Assembly (NCBI GenBank): GCA_017562135.1
Contig: QEYB01001308.1
Span: 21,549-85,548, forward strand
Origin: Dipylidium caninum
Lineage: Eukaryota; Platyhelminthes; Cestoda; Cyclophyllidea; Dipylidiidae
Direction of reading: 5' to 3'
Length of the DNA: 64,000 nt
In this document: piece after piece, positions 1-12,000 of the stretch
How the letters are laid out: each line of letters begins with the position of its first letter
Numbering within the stretch: position 1 is the first letter of the stretch
Program-made: the position numbers and the translations under genes
The notes under the pieces: model-generated
What the model saw: only the letters and a program-made list of their open reading frames with translations
Databases searched by the model: none
Told to the model about the DNA's origin: nothing

Positions 1-804
1 TAGTAAGAGTATCGCAGTCCGTTCTCCCTGCACAGCCTCGTTATCGTGCTGGTTTGCCTCATCAGAGTCAGAGCCCATTTGGGTGGAGAGGAAGAGAGAG
101 AGAGAGAGAGAGAGAATCAATGGTCGCTATATTTCCTTTGAGTCGGACGTGAAATGACGCCTGTGGTGAGGCGTGCCGTATGTTTGACATCAACTCCTAG
201 CCTCCGACTACCTCTCTGCATCTCCTCAATCCGATGACGGCGATTGTGACGGGAAGGGTATCTTCAAAGCTGACGTAGAGTTCACTTCAACCCACCTCCC
301 TTCCAACAGTCTTGAGGCAGACTTCATTAAAATTCCCATTGACAACCACATGCTATCCACTTCAACATCAGGCAACCAATGCGAATCGTGGGATTCTTTG
401 GTTTCGCATCGGACTAACCGTCTTCCTAACTGTCGCTGCGACGGTTATTTTCTCGAAATCATTTTATTCGGGTAGTGACTGCATGTGAAATAAGAAGGCA
501 TCGAGCACATCACATATGCAGGACGCAATCCCAAGAAAATGACCGTCTGTCGGGCGTGAGCCCTGACTGCATGCAGTTCATCCACCTTTCTCCTTGGAGT
601 TGGAGAAGGACACGGTTCAATCCAGAGACTACGTAAAAAAGAACGAAAAAAGGAGCGCCACTCGCGGAGCCCACTTGGTCCAATGGAGGGAAGCCATGCG
701 ACAAGGCCTTAAATAGGCCTACACCTCGGGCAGTTTCTTTTGGCTGCAGCTTTAACTGTCTAGACAAGCAGGCGCTTGACAGTGCAGAGAATGGATGCCA
801 GCTT
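1..804. other. Left-end sequence with a GA microsatellite, no gene recognised
   Basis: A (GA)n microsatellite lies at about 92-115. Short open frames occur on both strands, but none has a recognisable domain or paired splice sites. The segment directly precedes the minus-strand pseudogene copy at 805-1,080 and may hold its degraded 3' continuation. I could not align it convincingly to the matching region downstream of the plus-strand copy. Confidence 0.5.
92..115. repeat. GA dinucleotide microsatellite
   Basis: An alternating G/A run of about 24 bases. Confidence 0.9.
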
Positions 805-1080
805 TCAGTTATTGCGGACTGTTTTCTCCTCCTCATCATCGTCGTCTCAGTCAGCCGTAGAGGCGAGGTTTTTGGCTGGACATGACTTCAGGGGTTATTG
901 AGCTGTCCGTGACATCGAAGGACACTAAAGATCAGCTGTCCACATCATGGGCCGGAGGAATGTCTAGAGGGAAATGATGGGTTGTCAATGCTAACAGCTG
1001 TCGGAGGAGGCCATTGCTCACTGTGGATGTGCGTACGTACCGTTGGTGTCGAACCATGTCAGCGTTTATGAAATCGCTGG
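805..1080 (-). pseudogene. Degenerate copy of an unknown coding segment, inverted relative to 1,820-2,209
   Basis: Read on the minus strand, this stretch aligns over about 200 bp with the plus-strand segment ending at 2,144. Shared stretches include AGGCGAGGTTT, a cluster of TCCTCCTC-type bases (acidic residues on the sense strand) and GTTGTCAATG. The alignment keeps a protein pattern: a sense-strand series reading DVTDSSITPE here matches DVVDNSISSE in the other copy. This copy has an in-frame stop just after a DVDS motif, a deletion of about 12 bp, and more stops near its 3' end, so it cannot encode the full segment. It does keep one unbroken frame (LTT...PAHDVD) across a position where the other copy has lost a base. 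The protein family is not recognised. Homology is seen in sequence; pseudogene status is inferred from the lesions. Confidence 0.6.
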
Positions 1081-1374
1081 TGTTCGATGAATGATAGTGA
1101 GAAGCCGGACGGCTAAGAGCCACTCAGCAGGCGACCTTCAGCATGACCACAAAATAAGCGCGTGACACGGGCCAGAGGGCGGTTGGAGGTTGGAGGAGGG
1201 GGATGCTCATTAATTGACGAGTGAAAACTCCTTCGTAGTGTTTTTGGGTTCCTATTTTCCTCGAGCCTGAAGACGCTGACGAGGAATCTGGCCGTATTCC
1301 GCTTGGTCTACGACCTTACGACAATAATCCCGATACCACGTCATCCTCACCCTATCCTGCATGATGAATCTGGT

Positions 1375-1595
1375 TGAGGTGACGGCCATCCATTGAACGT
1401 TGGGCTATTCCATCTACTTCCTACTTCCCATCCACCCCGATGCCCCATAATCCCTTACACTATCGCAGTCTACACGAGGTAGACCGCTCTGAGGCTCTTG
1501 TCGGTGAGTAATCGCATAGAATTGCATGTTCCCTCTCGACTTCTTTACGACGTTTATTGAATTCAGCACCATCAAGTGTGATTTTTGCGGTCCTG
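1375..1595 (+). CDS. Possible two-exon coding fragment upstream of the 1.8-2.2 kb pseudogene
   Basis: An open frame without an ATG ends at 1,503 on a consensus donor (G|GTGAGT). A 63-bp gap follows, and then an acceptor (AATTCAG) at 1,566 opens a 29-bp piece (1,567-1,595) that continues in frame (phase 1) to another GT (GTTAGT). The first piece reads as a polar stretch ending in HEVDRSEALV, and the second adds SSVIFAVL. The tiny intron resembles those of the gene at 16 kb. The next segment, at 1,820, does not join in the phase I would expect, so this may be a relic of the same broken gene or a chance combination. No family was recognised and no paralog supports it. Confidence 0.18.
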
Positions 1596-1819
1596 GTTAG
1601 TGTCTAACCAACTGCAATCGGACCTCGCGCTGATTGGTTCACACACCATCGTGCGATATTTTGCGTTTGAAGAGGCTCAATCAAGAGAGCACAGGATCTC
1701 CCTTCACTGCCCCTGACAGAGTGGACATTCGATAAGCTCCCGCAAGGGCTGACAGTGTGGTTACCTTATACATTTACATGATGATAATAAAGCCAAAATT
1801 ATGAAATTTGGTGTTGCAG

Positions 1820-2209
1820 TTCAGTGACGCTTGTCATAATTCAGCAAAGTGGAGAGCAATCAGTTAGACTCCCCACGAAACCTGCTGCAAACTCGGCCGA
1901 TCTACTGATTGTTGACTTGGAACAATCGGCAACATTGACAACCGATCCCTTCTGTCGTACGTTCTTCTGCCCCACAATGTGGACATTGATGACCACATCT
2001 CGTCTCTATCGTCCCTGGATGTTGTGGACAACTCCATAAGCTCTGAAGCCACTCCCAGCCGAAACCTCGCCTCCACGGGCAACGACGAAGACGACGTGGA
2101 CGCCGCGGACAATAAGAAGGAGGAGGAAATAGACGAAATAACTGAGAGAAACATCAGCGATGTTGTTTACCTTCGGAGTGCAGCGATTCATGCTGCTGCT
2201 CCTGCATGA
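1820..2209 (+). pseudogene. Broken coding segment of unknown family, acidic and serine-rich, paralogous to 805-1,080
   Basis: A candidate acceptor (GTGTTGCAG) ends at 1,819. From there one frame reads about 40 codons of protein-like sequence (SVTLVIIQQSGEQS, later LLIVDLEQSATLTTDP). Around 1,940-1,960 the coding signal moves to another frame, which runs through LLPHNVDIDDH, a serine-rich stretch, an acidic run (DEDDVD, KKEEEIDE) and ends at a TGA at 2,207-2,209. Against the minus-strand copy at 805-1,080, this copy is one base shorter exactly in the shift zone, while the other copy stays in one frame there. A one-base deletion is therefore the likely cause. No signal peptide, membrane segment or known domain was seen. 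If the shift is a consensus error, this could be a real exon of a living gene. Confidence 0.5.
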
Positions 2210-4069
2210 AAGAAGAGTTGACTCTCAAGCGGAGGTGAATCACTACCATGAACACAGGGGGTTAATCTCATCGACTTCATGCTGAGAATTATGGAGGCTC
2301 TGGAAAAAAAGCATCATCAAATTGCATGGACGCAATAGGCGAGGAAATATGATATCCCACAGACATTTTGACTACGGTTTGATTTGTTTTCGGATTTATT
2401 TTGAGAGGCCTTTACTGGTGTAGAATTGGTGTTGGAGGGAGCGCCTTTGCAATTGGACATGGAGGCAGCCGCAAATGGAAAACCAAATATACAAGGAAAT
2501 TACAAGCCCAGCGCCGTGAGGGCGATAAAAAAACCGTAACAAGGTGGTTCGTTAGAAGTAAAGTAGCGAAAAGCAGAGCCAGGAGTCTGGATGACCTTGT
2601 TAGCGGCCTGTTGCTCGGTCGTGCGTAAACCTCACCGACCTCGTGCGCTACGCGCCACCTGCAGCAAGGGTCACTGTGGAGCAGGACTGCTTCGAATGCC
2701 AGGATGTCGTCGCCTTCATGGTTAACGCGATATAATTCTGATGTTTGAGATCTCGATGGCGGCATTTTTTCCTTTCTTGCTTTCGAATAAATTCACAGCA
2801 GTAGAAAAGGCGTCTGTGGCATTTTTTCACTTTCAGTGTCGTAATTGGCGTGTTTCCCCACCCCGCTTCGGAGGGTGAGAGCCTTTCAGCCACATTTGCG
2901 TTTATTTCAAGACTTCAGACTGATGCGTTCATTCTCCACTCTGGACAGTTCATCGGATACAATTAGGGCTCCCGGTGGTGATCAGTGATTACCCCACAAA
3001 TGTTCTCTCTGCGTCCTCACACCAGGCGCCGGTGTAGGCCTTGTGCCTGGTGGGGTACCTGATGCTCACTAATTCCGTTTTGACGTCAAAAAACGCATTG
3101 AAACCTCGGAAATACTTAGGAGAAATTGGTGCCCTCCTCCTGCCTCTCTCCTTGGTGGTTATGCGGGGGACTGAGAGTGATGCCTTACTTAGTTAAGACG
3201 CGACTTGCATCAGAGCGCAGGTGGGTTTTAGCCACGACCTGACATCTCACCGGGAATGTGGTGCACAGATGGGCAGTGATATAATTTCGACCAGCTTCTT
3301 CGCTACTTCATCTCATCAAGCGGATTTGAGCTCCACTGTTTGTACTAGTTTGACGTGCCTTTTTCTTCTTACAAAACCCATGAAATAGGTGTTACATGGA
3401 AGTAAAGTCGCACAGGGCGGTTGCGCTTCTTTGAATGTACATTTAACGAGATCTACATTACTTCTGTTAGGCGACACTGATATTACACGAAATTTAGCCG
3501 AAAATTATTATCAATCTAAAAAAGTTCCGTCTCTCCCCATTTCCACCTCGTGACACACAGTGACGCTCGCACATGGATGATGCACCACATGTACTGTAAA
3601 AGCGCATGTCCTCGCTCCTGCTGCACTTATTTTGCCAAAACAAATATATGAGGCAGAGTGTTGAGCTAAGCAGGCGGAATGGGAGGAGAAGGAGGAAATG
3701 AGCAAACGAAGAAGAATAAATGAGTCAAAACCCGTTGTAGTTGACACAGCTGAGTAGAATGATAATTGCCCAATTCCTTCGTCTTTCCACCCATATTGCA
3801 AGAATTTGTTCTCCCCTTCTCCTTCTGTTTGCCACACGTGAGATTTTGGCTCATGACCTGAAAATCACGAGTGCGAGAGGAAGATAGGGAGTGCGCACTG
3901 AATGGGAAAATCGGGGCAAACGGTCTTGGCGGCTTGTGGACGAGTAGATTGGGGAGAATGGCGGTGGGAAGCAGAGGTCCTATGTGCCTGCTGCTACTAT
4001 TAACATGTTTGCATTCCCATCTGCTGAGGCCTTCGGGCCTTGTCGCCCAACTTTCCCGCAATTTGTTAA
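2210..4069. other. Unassigned sequence with scattered short open stretches
   Basis: No gene was recognised. Two plus-strand stretches read as plausible protein without a start codon: one from about 2,405 contains GVELVLEGAPLQLDME, and one from 2,604 contains NLTDLVRYAPP and QDVVAFMV. They are in different frames and each is closed by a stop. They could be further relics of the gene broken at 1,820-2,209, but their lengths are within what chance gives. Confidence 0.35.
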
Positions 4070-4291
4070 GAGCATGACCCACGTGGAAGACCCTGGAAAC
4101 GGTACTCTTCATTCCGTTGTATCACGCCGCATTCTGTGCTTACTGGTGCGGAAGTGCTGGCTGAAGCGGATTTGTCGGACTCAGAGAAATCACTGGCTGT
4201 GCAGCCTCCACTCTACCCCCGCTGCCTGGACGCAGCAATGGTGATTCCTCTCTGCATCAGGGACGTCGTAAAGCAAGGTCTCATTGAGTGA
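4070..4291 (+). other. Open stretch of 73 codons, possible exon relic
   Basis: The frame opens after a TAA at 4,067-4,069 and closes with TGA at 4,289-4,291, with no usable ATG at its start. It contains the segments LTGAEVLAEADLSDSEK and VVKQGLIE, which look protein-like, but there is no paralog in the window, no clear pair of splice sites and no known domain. Its length is compatible with chance. Confidence 0.13.
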
Positions 4292-7200
4292 CCGACCTTC
4301 TGTGCCCAAGAGATCTGAAGAAAAAGCACGGCTTTCCAACCTGGCACAGAATATTGGCTTCCTTCATGCCTGCAATTGTTACTTCGCAGATCTCGAAAAT
4401 GAAACTAGTCCTATCATATTTCTGACCATTTTGTACATTCAACGGAGAAGAAGCCCAAGTGTTAGTGTCCGAAGTGCCGGCTTAACGAGAGGCGGAATCT
4501 ACTTCTCTTCACTCGAACAGTCCCCTTGAACCAATGACTTGAACTTTACACACGGTAACACATGAGCAGCGCTTTCATGATGCTGCGAGTTCGTCTTGCC
4601 GCAAGAGAGAGGCAAGAGAGCACGGGATAACGCTGATGTGGGCTACTGGGGGAGTGGCTGGGGAAATTTGCGACCACTAATTTCGATGATGAATGTGGTT
4701 CTTATCAAACAGCTCTCACTTCAGTATGTTATCTACTTCAACAGCAAGTAAACGTCCCCTGAACTGTCGCTTGGAGTAACTACGGCCCTTCCACTTTGTG
4801 GATCCCGTCTTGACATCCGTGCGTCACATTTCCTCTCCGCATTCAACCGTTTTTCTCTCATTACTCACTTCATCTGCCGCATCTGGTGATCCTTGCAACC
4901 TGGTCGCCTTTCATCACCTTCCAACGAGCTGAAGTTCAATCATCCATCTCCGTTTCACCTAGTGCTCGCTTACTTCTCTCTTAAGAATGGGATTCTCATC
5001 CTTGGTGAAGTCCACTTTCTCTTACTCCCAATCCCCACATCAGGTTGCCGTCACTTATTTTCTGACTTTGACATATAGACCGCTCATCACTCGGTGGCAG
5101 AAATTGAGGCGAGCGGTGGGAGGGACAATTGGGTTGCAGCCTCACAAATATTTGCGTTTGTAACTTCCACCGTGGTATAAGTGCTAAACGTCCTAGTGAA
5201 GATGGCTCTGAACAAAATGGACCGCGTCCAGGATTGACGAACTGTAAGCCTACATAAGCTTGGTCATTTCCACGTCTAAAAGCCCAAATTGAACAAAGAT
5301 GAAACAGGTCTGTGCCTGCTTAACCGCTAAACTAAAGACCACGTCTATTCTAAGAATTCATCGTGATGTTCCTCACTGCCGATTAAACGCTGTACTGCCA
5401 AAGGTTGCCTGTACGAGAACCTTCGTCGCCGACAAAGGGAAGTGCCCAAAAGAAGCATGGGATGCTTTTACCAGAGTTCACACGCAATGAGATGAACCAT
5501 TTCATTCGCATTACTAGACGCTCCCGCGTAGTTAGCATTAAAGCACGTCTGCCACCAGCTCTCGGGACCAACTCAGCTTCCATCACACTTTGAATGCTCA
5601 TTTACAAGATCCATCCATCATCCATCCACTCGCTATTTGCCTTTTGCATGCACTCAAGAAACACCTTTCTATGCTCGTCGAGACGACTAATGTTGAGTCG
5701 TCTCAATGGGACGTCTCTCAGATTTGAGCAATAGCGAGGGACATTGTTGGAAGAAAAGCTCGTTAGTGTTCCCGAAAAGACTGAGGAAAAAAGAAAGAAC
5801 GCACCGAATTGGAACCAACATTAAAAGGTCTCGGATGTTAACCTCCCAAGATGGCAACAACTTCTCTTGAGAGCTCTGAGGCCCAGTACCATAGGAATTG
5901 AATAATAAGCAAAGAACTTCAAACTCAACAAAATCAACAGATAGTATGCGTGCAGCCTTAGGGCATAAATCAAATGTTAAAATCTATTTTATTGCTGCAC
6001 AATTCCTGCCATCATGGAATTGTGAACGGTGCGACTAATGGGAAACAAGTTGAGTTGGCTGCCTGAAATGCCCCATAGAAGCTGCGCGAAACGGGACGAA
6101 AAGTCACACACCGTTACAGCTTCATTAACACAGAATGCGTCTGTCATCCATCGTCGCTAGTCTTTTGAGGAAACAGATACGGCTGCTGGACATTGTGGAA
6201 CAGGAGGCGAGGTGGAGCAAAAGGCACCAATTGATACGAAGACCATTTGAGGCAGCGATTAATGATTTCAGCGGGCAGATGCCGCTTCTAGAAAAGGATC
6301 GATCGAGCTATGTACAGGAGTTCCCATTCCACCCCTTCATCCTCCTTAACCTGGCCCCCGTCTTGGTATGTCATTGTGCTACGGCAAAGTCTACAAATGA
6401 CTCATCGACATGTGTTTGGAGGTGGAATACGAAGAATATAAAAAACGACGACTGTCACTCGTCTGTCAAAAGCTTTCTTCTTTCCCATTTTCTTCTACTT
6501 CAGCGGCTCAAAGGCGATATAAATTATTCCATGGTGGCGCGTGCCTCGGTGAACGAATCCGAGAGCATTTGCGGGTGTCAAGATTACCGACTTACTTAAT
6601 GGTGAATGAGATGTTTCAGTGCAGCATCCTGAAAGCATCCTCAAGTATCAAGTTAGACTGAGGCGAGAGGTGAAAGGAATATTTGCAGTCATCAAAAATA
6701 AGATGGGGCCGATTATGGTGGAAACAGGTGGATTAGAAGTCATTAAAGACCCTGTATCGCTTTCACTTTCCCCTTTTCATAAAAAGCAACCATCTGTTCG
6801 TCTCCATGCACCTAAAATATTCGGTCTGCAAAACTGGGCGTCTTAACGTAAATCGCCTTAGCTTCACCTCACCGAGTACGGGTGAAGAAGGCCAGAACGG
6901 TGGAGCTGTGACACCAGAAAGAAGTAAGTTGGACACCGAGGTGGAATTATTGTGCAGAAAGCGATTGCGTGTGTGCGGAAGTCGTCTATTGAGATGAGCT
7001 TGGGACATTTGAAGCGGTCGGGAGAAGTCGACTTTGTAAGAGTAGTAGTAAAAAATGTGGTCGAGGGAAAGAAAGTTTGGAGAGAAAGGCCGTTTGTTGC
7101 ACAATTTAGGTGGAAGAAGGTACCACGTCGACACTGAAATTGGCGAATCGCTGACACTTACACTCCTCACGCTTTAGGAGGTAGGTGTGAGAGAATGGGA

Positions 7201-8873
7201 CTAATGGGGAGAAGAGGAAAGAATGAGGAAGGGGAAGGAGTAGAGGTGAGGTGGTATGGATGATATCTCAGTCCGGTGTGCGGGGTAAAACGAAAACTGA
7301 CACGGCTTCGTATATTCTCATGTCATTCGCTACAGTTAACTCTCGCTCATCAGTGCACTTTACAATCGCAGTTTCTCTACTCTCTAACATTTGCTCATTC
7401 CTCTCGAATTCATCTTTCTTCCTACTCCCAACACCTCCCCTACGCTTTGGTGTTCCCAGAGCCGACCATTCTGATGACAGTCTCTCCATTACAATCCATC
7501 CAATCTCTCACTTTTGCGTTAGTTCACTATTTTAGACAACAACCGATTGTAGTGACTGGCATTCAGAATCGTCTACGAGGGAGCAATTTAACGGAAGGGG
7601 AGTGCGTTTGGATTGGCGGGTGAAACTGATGATTTGAAGAGTTCGACGAAAAATCCACAGGCCTTGGTGGATAGAGACGACTGTGATAATAGTGACCAAC
7701 TCTCTCCACTCTTCAGTTTACGGATCGGTGACGGCATTAGTTGGGTTGAGTGATAGGTCTGAAAGCTGGCAATTACTGTTGAGCAGTAGCATGGGAAGCT
7801 TGAGGTTTTGAGGGGAAGGAGCAGTAGCCTGTTGATGAGAGGCAGCCATTGCATTCGGTAGCCCTTGGGACTCTTAATGTCGTATATGCATATAAGACCA
7901 CAGGTAAGAAATCTTTAGGATCCTACTATGCGACAGAGCGCAATGGGGACGGAGTTCTCGCGAGGAAATAGCAGTCTGAAGACCGCACTTCTTGTCTACC
8001 ACTGAACGCCCAGATTTGTAAGTCGTCCATTCTCATCCACGGCGCATCTCATTTGAGCGAAAGCGGAGTGGAGAAGAGGGGCTGAAAATCTGGGGTGCTC
8101 CATATGATCTGCTATAACAATCACATATATTCTTTGCATTTCCTGCTATTTTGACGTCTTCTTCAAGGCCATGGTAACAGTACAGTTTATTTCTATTGTC
8201 CAATATTACTCACGTGGCGATTTTTGGTACCGCTAGCTATTGCCATTATTCCCATTCCACTTTGCTCAATCTTCCTTGTGCAATGTCTACAGAGCAGAAA
8301 TTGTGCATTTTGAGCAGCAAAAAAAAACTATTAGGCGTCCATTCTATTACATACAGAGCAGATTTAAATGAATCAGCTCTGCAGACTGATGGGTCGGGAG
8401 AAGAGTAGTGGAGAATAAGACGAGAATTGTGACTTAACTGTTAATACCCTTCGCAAAAGCTCTCTTGACGCTAGCAAAAACGCGTGCGAAAAAGTCATAT
8501 ACGCAAAACAGTCCTGAAACTGCGCCTTCCCCGTCAAATGATATTTCACCTTGACGCCTTATTTGCGCAGTGTTGTGAAGGATGGAAAGAGGTGAACATC
8601 AAAGGGGACAGAAGCGATGAGGAGAAGGGGTAAAAGGGGGAGAAGCAGGCAGCTTTTGGTGCAGTCTCCACCATTCCGGACGCCATCGGCGCGAGCTGCG
8701 CTCCTCTCGCACAGACGACTGCGTCCTTGGCAGGACCACAAATCCGCCTAGAGCGCATCTCCTGTTGCAAGAAACTGACGAAGAAGTGACTAGTGGAAGT
8801 CAATACTCGCCAACATTTAAACCTTTTGACCTGGGAATTATCGATTGACATTTTAAAAGGTGTTCTTATAACA
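4292..8873. other. Intergenic or intronic sequence, no gene recognised
   Basis: Nothing here could be supported as a gene. A short imperfect ATCC-type repeat lies near 5,609-5,632. The longest open frame, 154 codons at 6,135-6,599 on plus, has no domain, no splice support and an unremarkable C-terminal half. A locally GC-richer patch at about 8,640-8,760 is open in several frames on both strands, which suggests composition rather than coding. Confidence 0.5.
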
Positions 8874-8966
8874 ATGGGCAATGCACGATCAGCCTCGAGC
8901 AGGGCAGAAGAAGTGAAAAGGTCTCCTGCGAAGGATAGAGGCTTCTGCCAGCGATTTCGACAACCT
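8874..8966 (+). CDS. Possible first coding exon with an N-myristoylation-like start
   Basis: An ATG at 8,874 begins MGNARSAS, which fits the general N-myristoylation pattern (Met-Gly, small residue near position 6). It continues for 31 codons rich in Arg, Ser and Lys, up to a possible donor (CCT|GTAAAT) at 8,967. No downstream partner exon could be joined with confidence. The evidence is one motif and one weak donor, so this is a suggestion only. An unspliced reading of the same frame stops at 9,018-9,020. Confidence 0.13.
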
Positions 8967-9020
8967 GTAAATCCTCATTACCAGGTCAAGAGTAAAGTTA
9001 CCACCATCTCAGAAGTGTAA

Positions 9021-12000
9021 ATCGCAAAAGTTGCAACTGGCGTTGTCACAACCCGGGAATCTACTCTGCAGGTGAAAACTGTCTAACAACGGATGGCCCA
9101 AGTAGTCCAATGAAGACATCTTTGGGTACATGCGATCTGCTCTTCACGACCTTCGGGCCACGTACTCATTTCACGTCCGAAGTGGCTGTTCAAGCAGGCG
9201 AAAGGATTGAGTGTAAAGCAACGAAAACCTTAGAAGTGAAGAAGGAATATTCCTCCATCGAGGAAAAGCTCCAGGAGAGAAAAAAGTTATATCAGGAGGG
9301 GAGAAGCATAATTGGTTGGAATATGCGGAAAGAGTCATTCACGACTTCAATTCTACCGATTGTGCATGACGCAGTAAAACTTCTCCATCGCCTTGCAGTC
9401 GGCGGTGGAGGATGAAGGGAAGAGGCTCGCTGCTATTCGAAAGACCTCATCGTTATATTCGAATTCTTTGGTCACGTCGGGGGAGACAGTCTATGAACTT
9501 ATTAAATTTGGATGTCCCTCAAGTGAGCTTTGAAGGTCTAAAAAATGAAGCGGTCATGTTAAGGTCAGGTGAGTGAACCTCGCAAGGATTACAAATCGCT
9601 TTGAAGAATATCTGGTTCGTGTTCGGGAAACAACGGTCTTATTTGTTAAGCAGTGGATACAAGCATTGTGTGATAGCTCTGAAATGAAATTTTCGCTTTG
9701 AGACAATTTAATCTGCTCATTTTTCATGCGCATCCCACAGTCCTTTACTACTTTTGACCCAAAATGTGTGCGATTAAGTGTATTACGCTCTCTTTCCCAT
9801 TCCGACAGACGAAAACAACTTTAACGATAACCGTATAGTTTACGTAAATGGCCTGTCGATGTTATGACACTAACAATGCAATCTAGACTCTAGCTGAATA
9901 TATCTTACTTCACTTCATATATGTTTCCCAATACCTTCAAAAATTTCCTCTCCAACATTCCTTAGTCTCCTTTTGGAGTACGTTGGCACATAGTAGATCA
10001 TGATGGTTCTTAACACAACACATGTTAAACTGCCTTTCGTTGGATTCTCTAGTGTCATGATTGGTTGGCTTAGCCAGTTGAGGAATCACCAAACGTAGGA
10101 GAGGCCTTTAACGACCCCAAGGGAATACTCAAACGTAAGATATGATCAGTTGTCAGACAGATTTCTAAGTCGGTGGTAAGGGGTTTTCTCCACTGGTCAT
10201 AATATTTGTGCGTCACCATTTCCTCGAGGCGGCGCATTGCTCAGCCTTCACATCTACACTCTGCCATTCCACACCTCTCCACTATTTCAGAGCCATCCAT
10301 TTGAGTAAGCACCTTCGCTTGACGATGTCTTCAGATTCTTCTTGTCTTAAATTAAGATCATGGCACCGAGACCTGCTTACAATTACCCATATTTTGCAAG
10401 GGATAAATTTGCAGGAAGTAGGTCAATCAACCAGCCCCACCGTCGAAACGGAGTCTTTGGTAATGCGTTTGTAATTCATAAGTTGAAATGCGTGCTGGTT
10501 GTAACGGCGACCAATTTTACGCTAGCTTTTCTGTGATGTAAGGCAGATAATTATAATATCTAACTAGAATAACTGTGTATAGACTAGAGTAAACAGATTA
10601 TAGGTGGCTAAGCAGGATTGTAATTTGATTTTGAAGGAAGATTCTCTGTTTAAAGGATGGGTGGACACAGATAACAGTGCATTAAACTGAACGCCATGGC
10701 TTGACCCAACTGAGCATGGGTACTTCCAAGTAAACTAGTCCTACTAAATTTAAAGAATAATCGGAATATAAAGTGACTTTATCAATTTTGAGTTACTTCA
10801 GAAGGTCAAAGTTGAGAAGGCAAGGCTCGGCCTTGAAAGCGGACTTATTAAATAAAAATTACTCCTTCATAATATTGCCGTTGACCTCCACTTTAATTCG
10901 CAGAACTAAAGTCGAGGCTACATGATCAGGAAATCTGACAATTTGAGGCAAACACACAAAACGTCCCGAATGGAAATTCCTCGGTGTAAGCTGGTTTCAG
11001 TCTCGCCCAATGCTGTTACGCCAAGTGAACAATAAAGATACAACTGCTGCTTCTTACTTACAATTTACCACCGAACACCATCGGTGAACACACTTCCGCG
11101 TGACATAAACATGTCTCTAAATCGGACAATACTTGTGAGGAAGAGGCTCTAAAAGAATGGATAGAATATTGGGCAAAGGATCGAGGGCGTTACTCGCATG
11201 CGTGTACGCAGACGTACACGAGGAATAGAAGTGTTGTTTCCATCAACATTTACCGCAAAATTTCACACCTCCCCCTCTTTTGATGCCCATTTATTCTGTT
11301 CGCTGGAAATCGTTAGGTGCCTTCGCATTGTCTATGCCACTCACTATTTGCTCCGACCTTCACCCGCCCTCATCGGCTACGTAAATTCACTCACAACTTC
11401 CTCACGCTTGGCTCGCGCTTGGCTCAGGCCATACCGTTTACTTACTGCGTGCTAACGGCGTGCATTGAGACCAAAATTCTAGTTACCCTTTCCCTTTCAG
11501 TCATATTTTCCATACCATTTCTGCCGCACAAGTACTGATTTCTATACTCCTCCTCCCTGATCTGTGAGTACGTCCAACGCGGCCTAATACGGGTCTCCCC
11601 CTACCCGCATACCTACGTAGGTGCGAGCATATGTCTCGAAAGACACACTTAATTTTTTTTCGATGTTGATGAATTGACTCTGGTGACACGCTTTACCTTT
11701 ACCTCCTTTCATTAAAATGAGGCTGGTATCTTGCGGCACTCTGGTTACAAAAACCTATTTCAAATATTTTGTGCGTGCGGCATTCCTTCCCCCATGCCGC
11801 CTAACGAGTGTCGATGCCAACCACATGGGAAAGATGAAGGAGAAGAAAGGACATTAAATGAGAGAAAGAGGTGATACTTTTATTTGGTGAGTTTACACAT
11901 CGTAATTTCTTCAATTAAGTCTAAATATGCTGAATTTCACATATTCAAAGTTCTTTTTGCTAGTCTCGTGTGAGCCGGGGACGCATAAACTAATAAGGGA

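Noticed and set aside
2412..2765. A 117-codon minus-strand frame
   Set aside because: It is antisense to two plus-strand stretches that look at least as protein-like, and it has no motif or paralog.
3666..4112. A 148-codon minus-strand frame
   Set aside because: Pro/Ser/Phe-rich translation typical of a pyrimidine-skewed strand, overlapping better plus-strand reading; no supporting feature.
6135..6599. The longest frame outside the array (154 codons, plus)
   Set aside because: No domain, no paralog and no splice support; a frame of this length is expected by chance in about 30 kb of flank with this composition.
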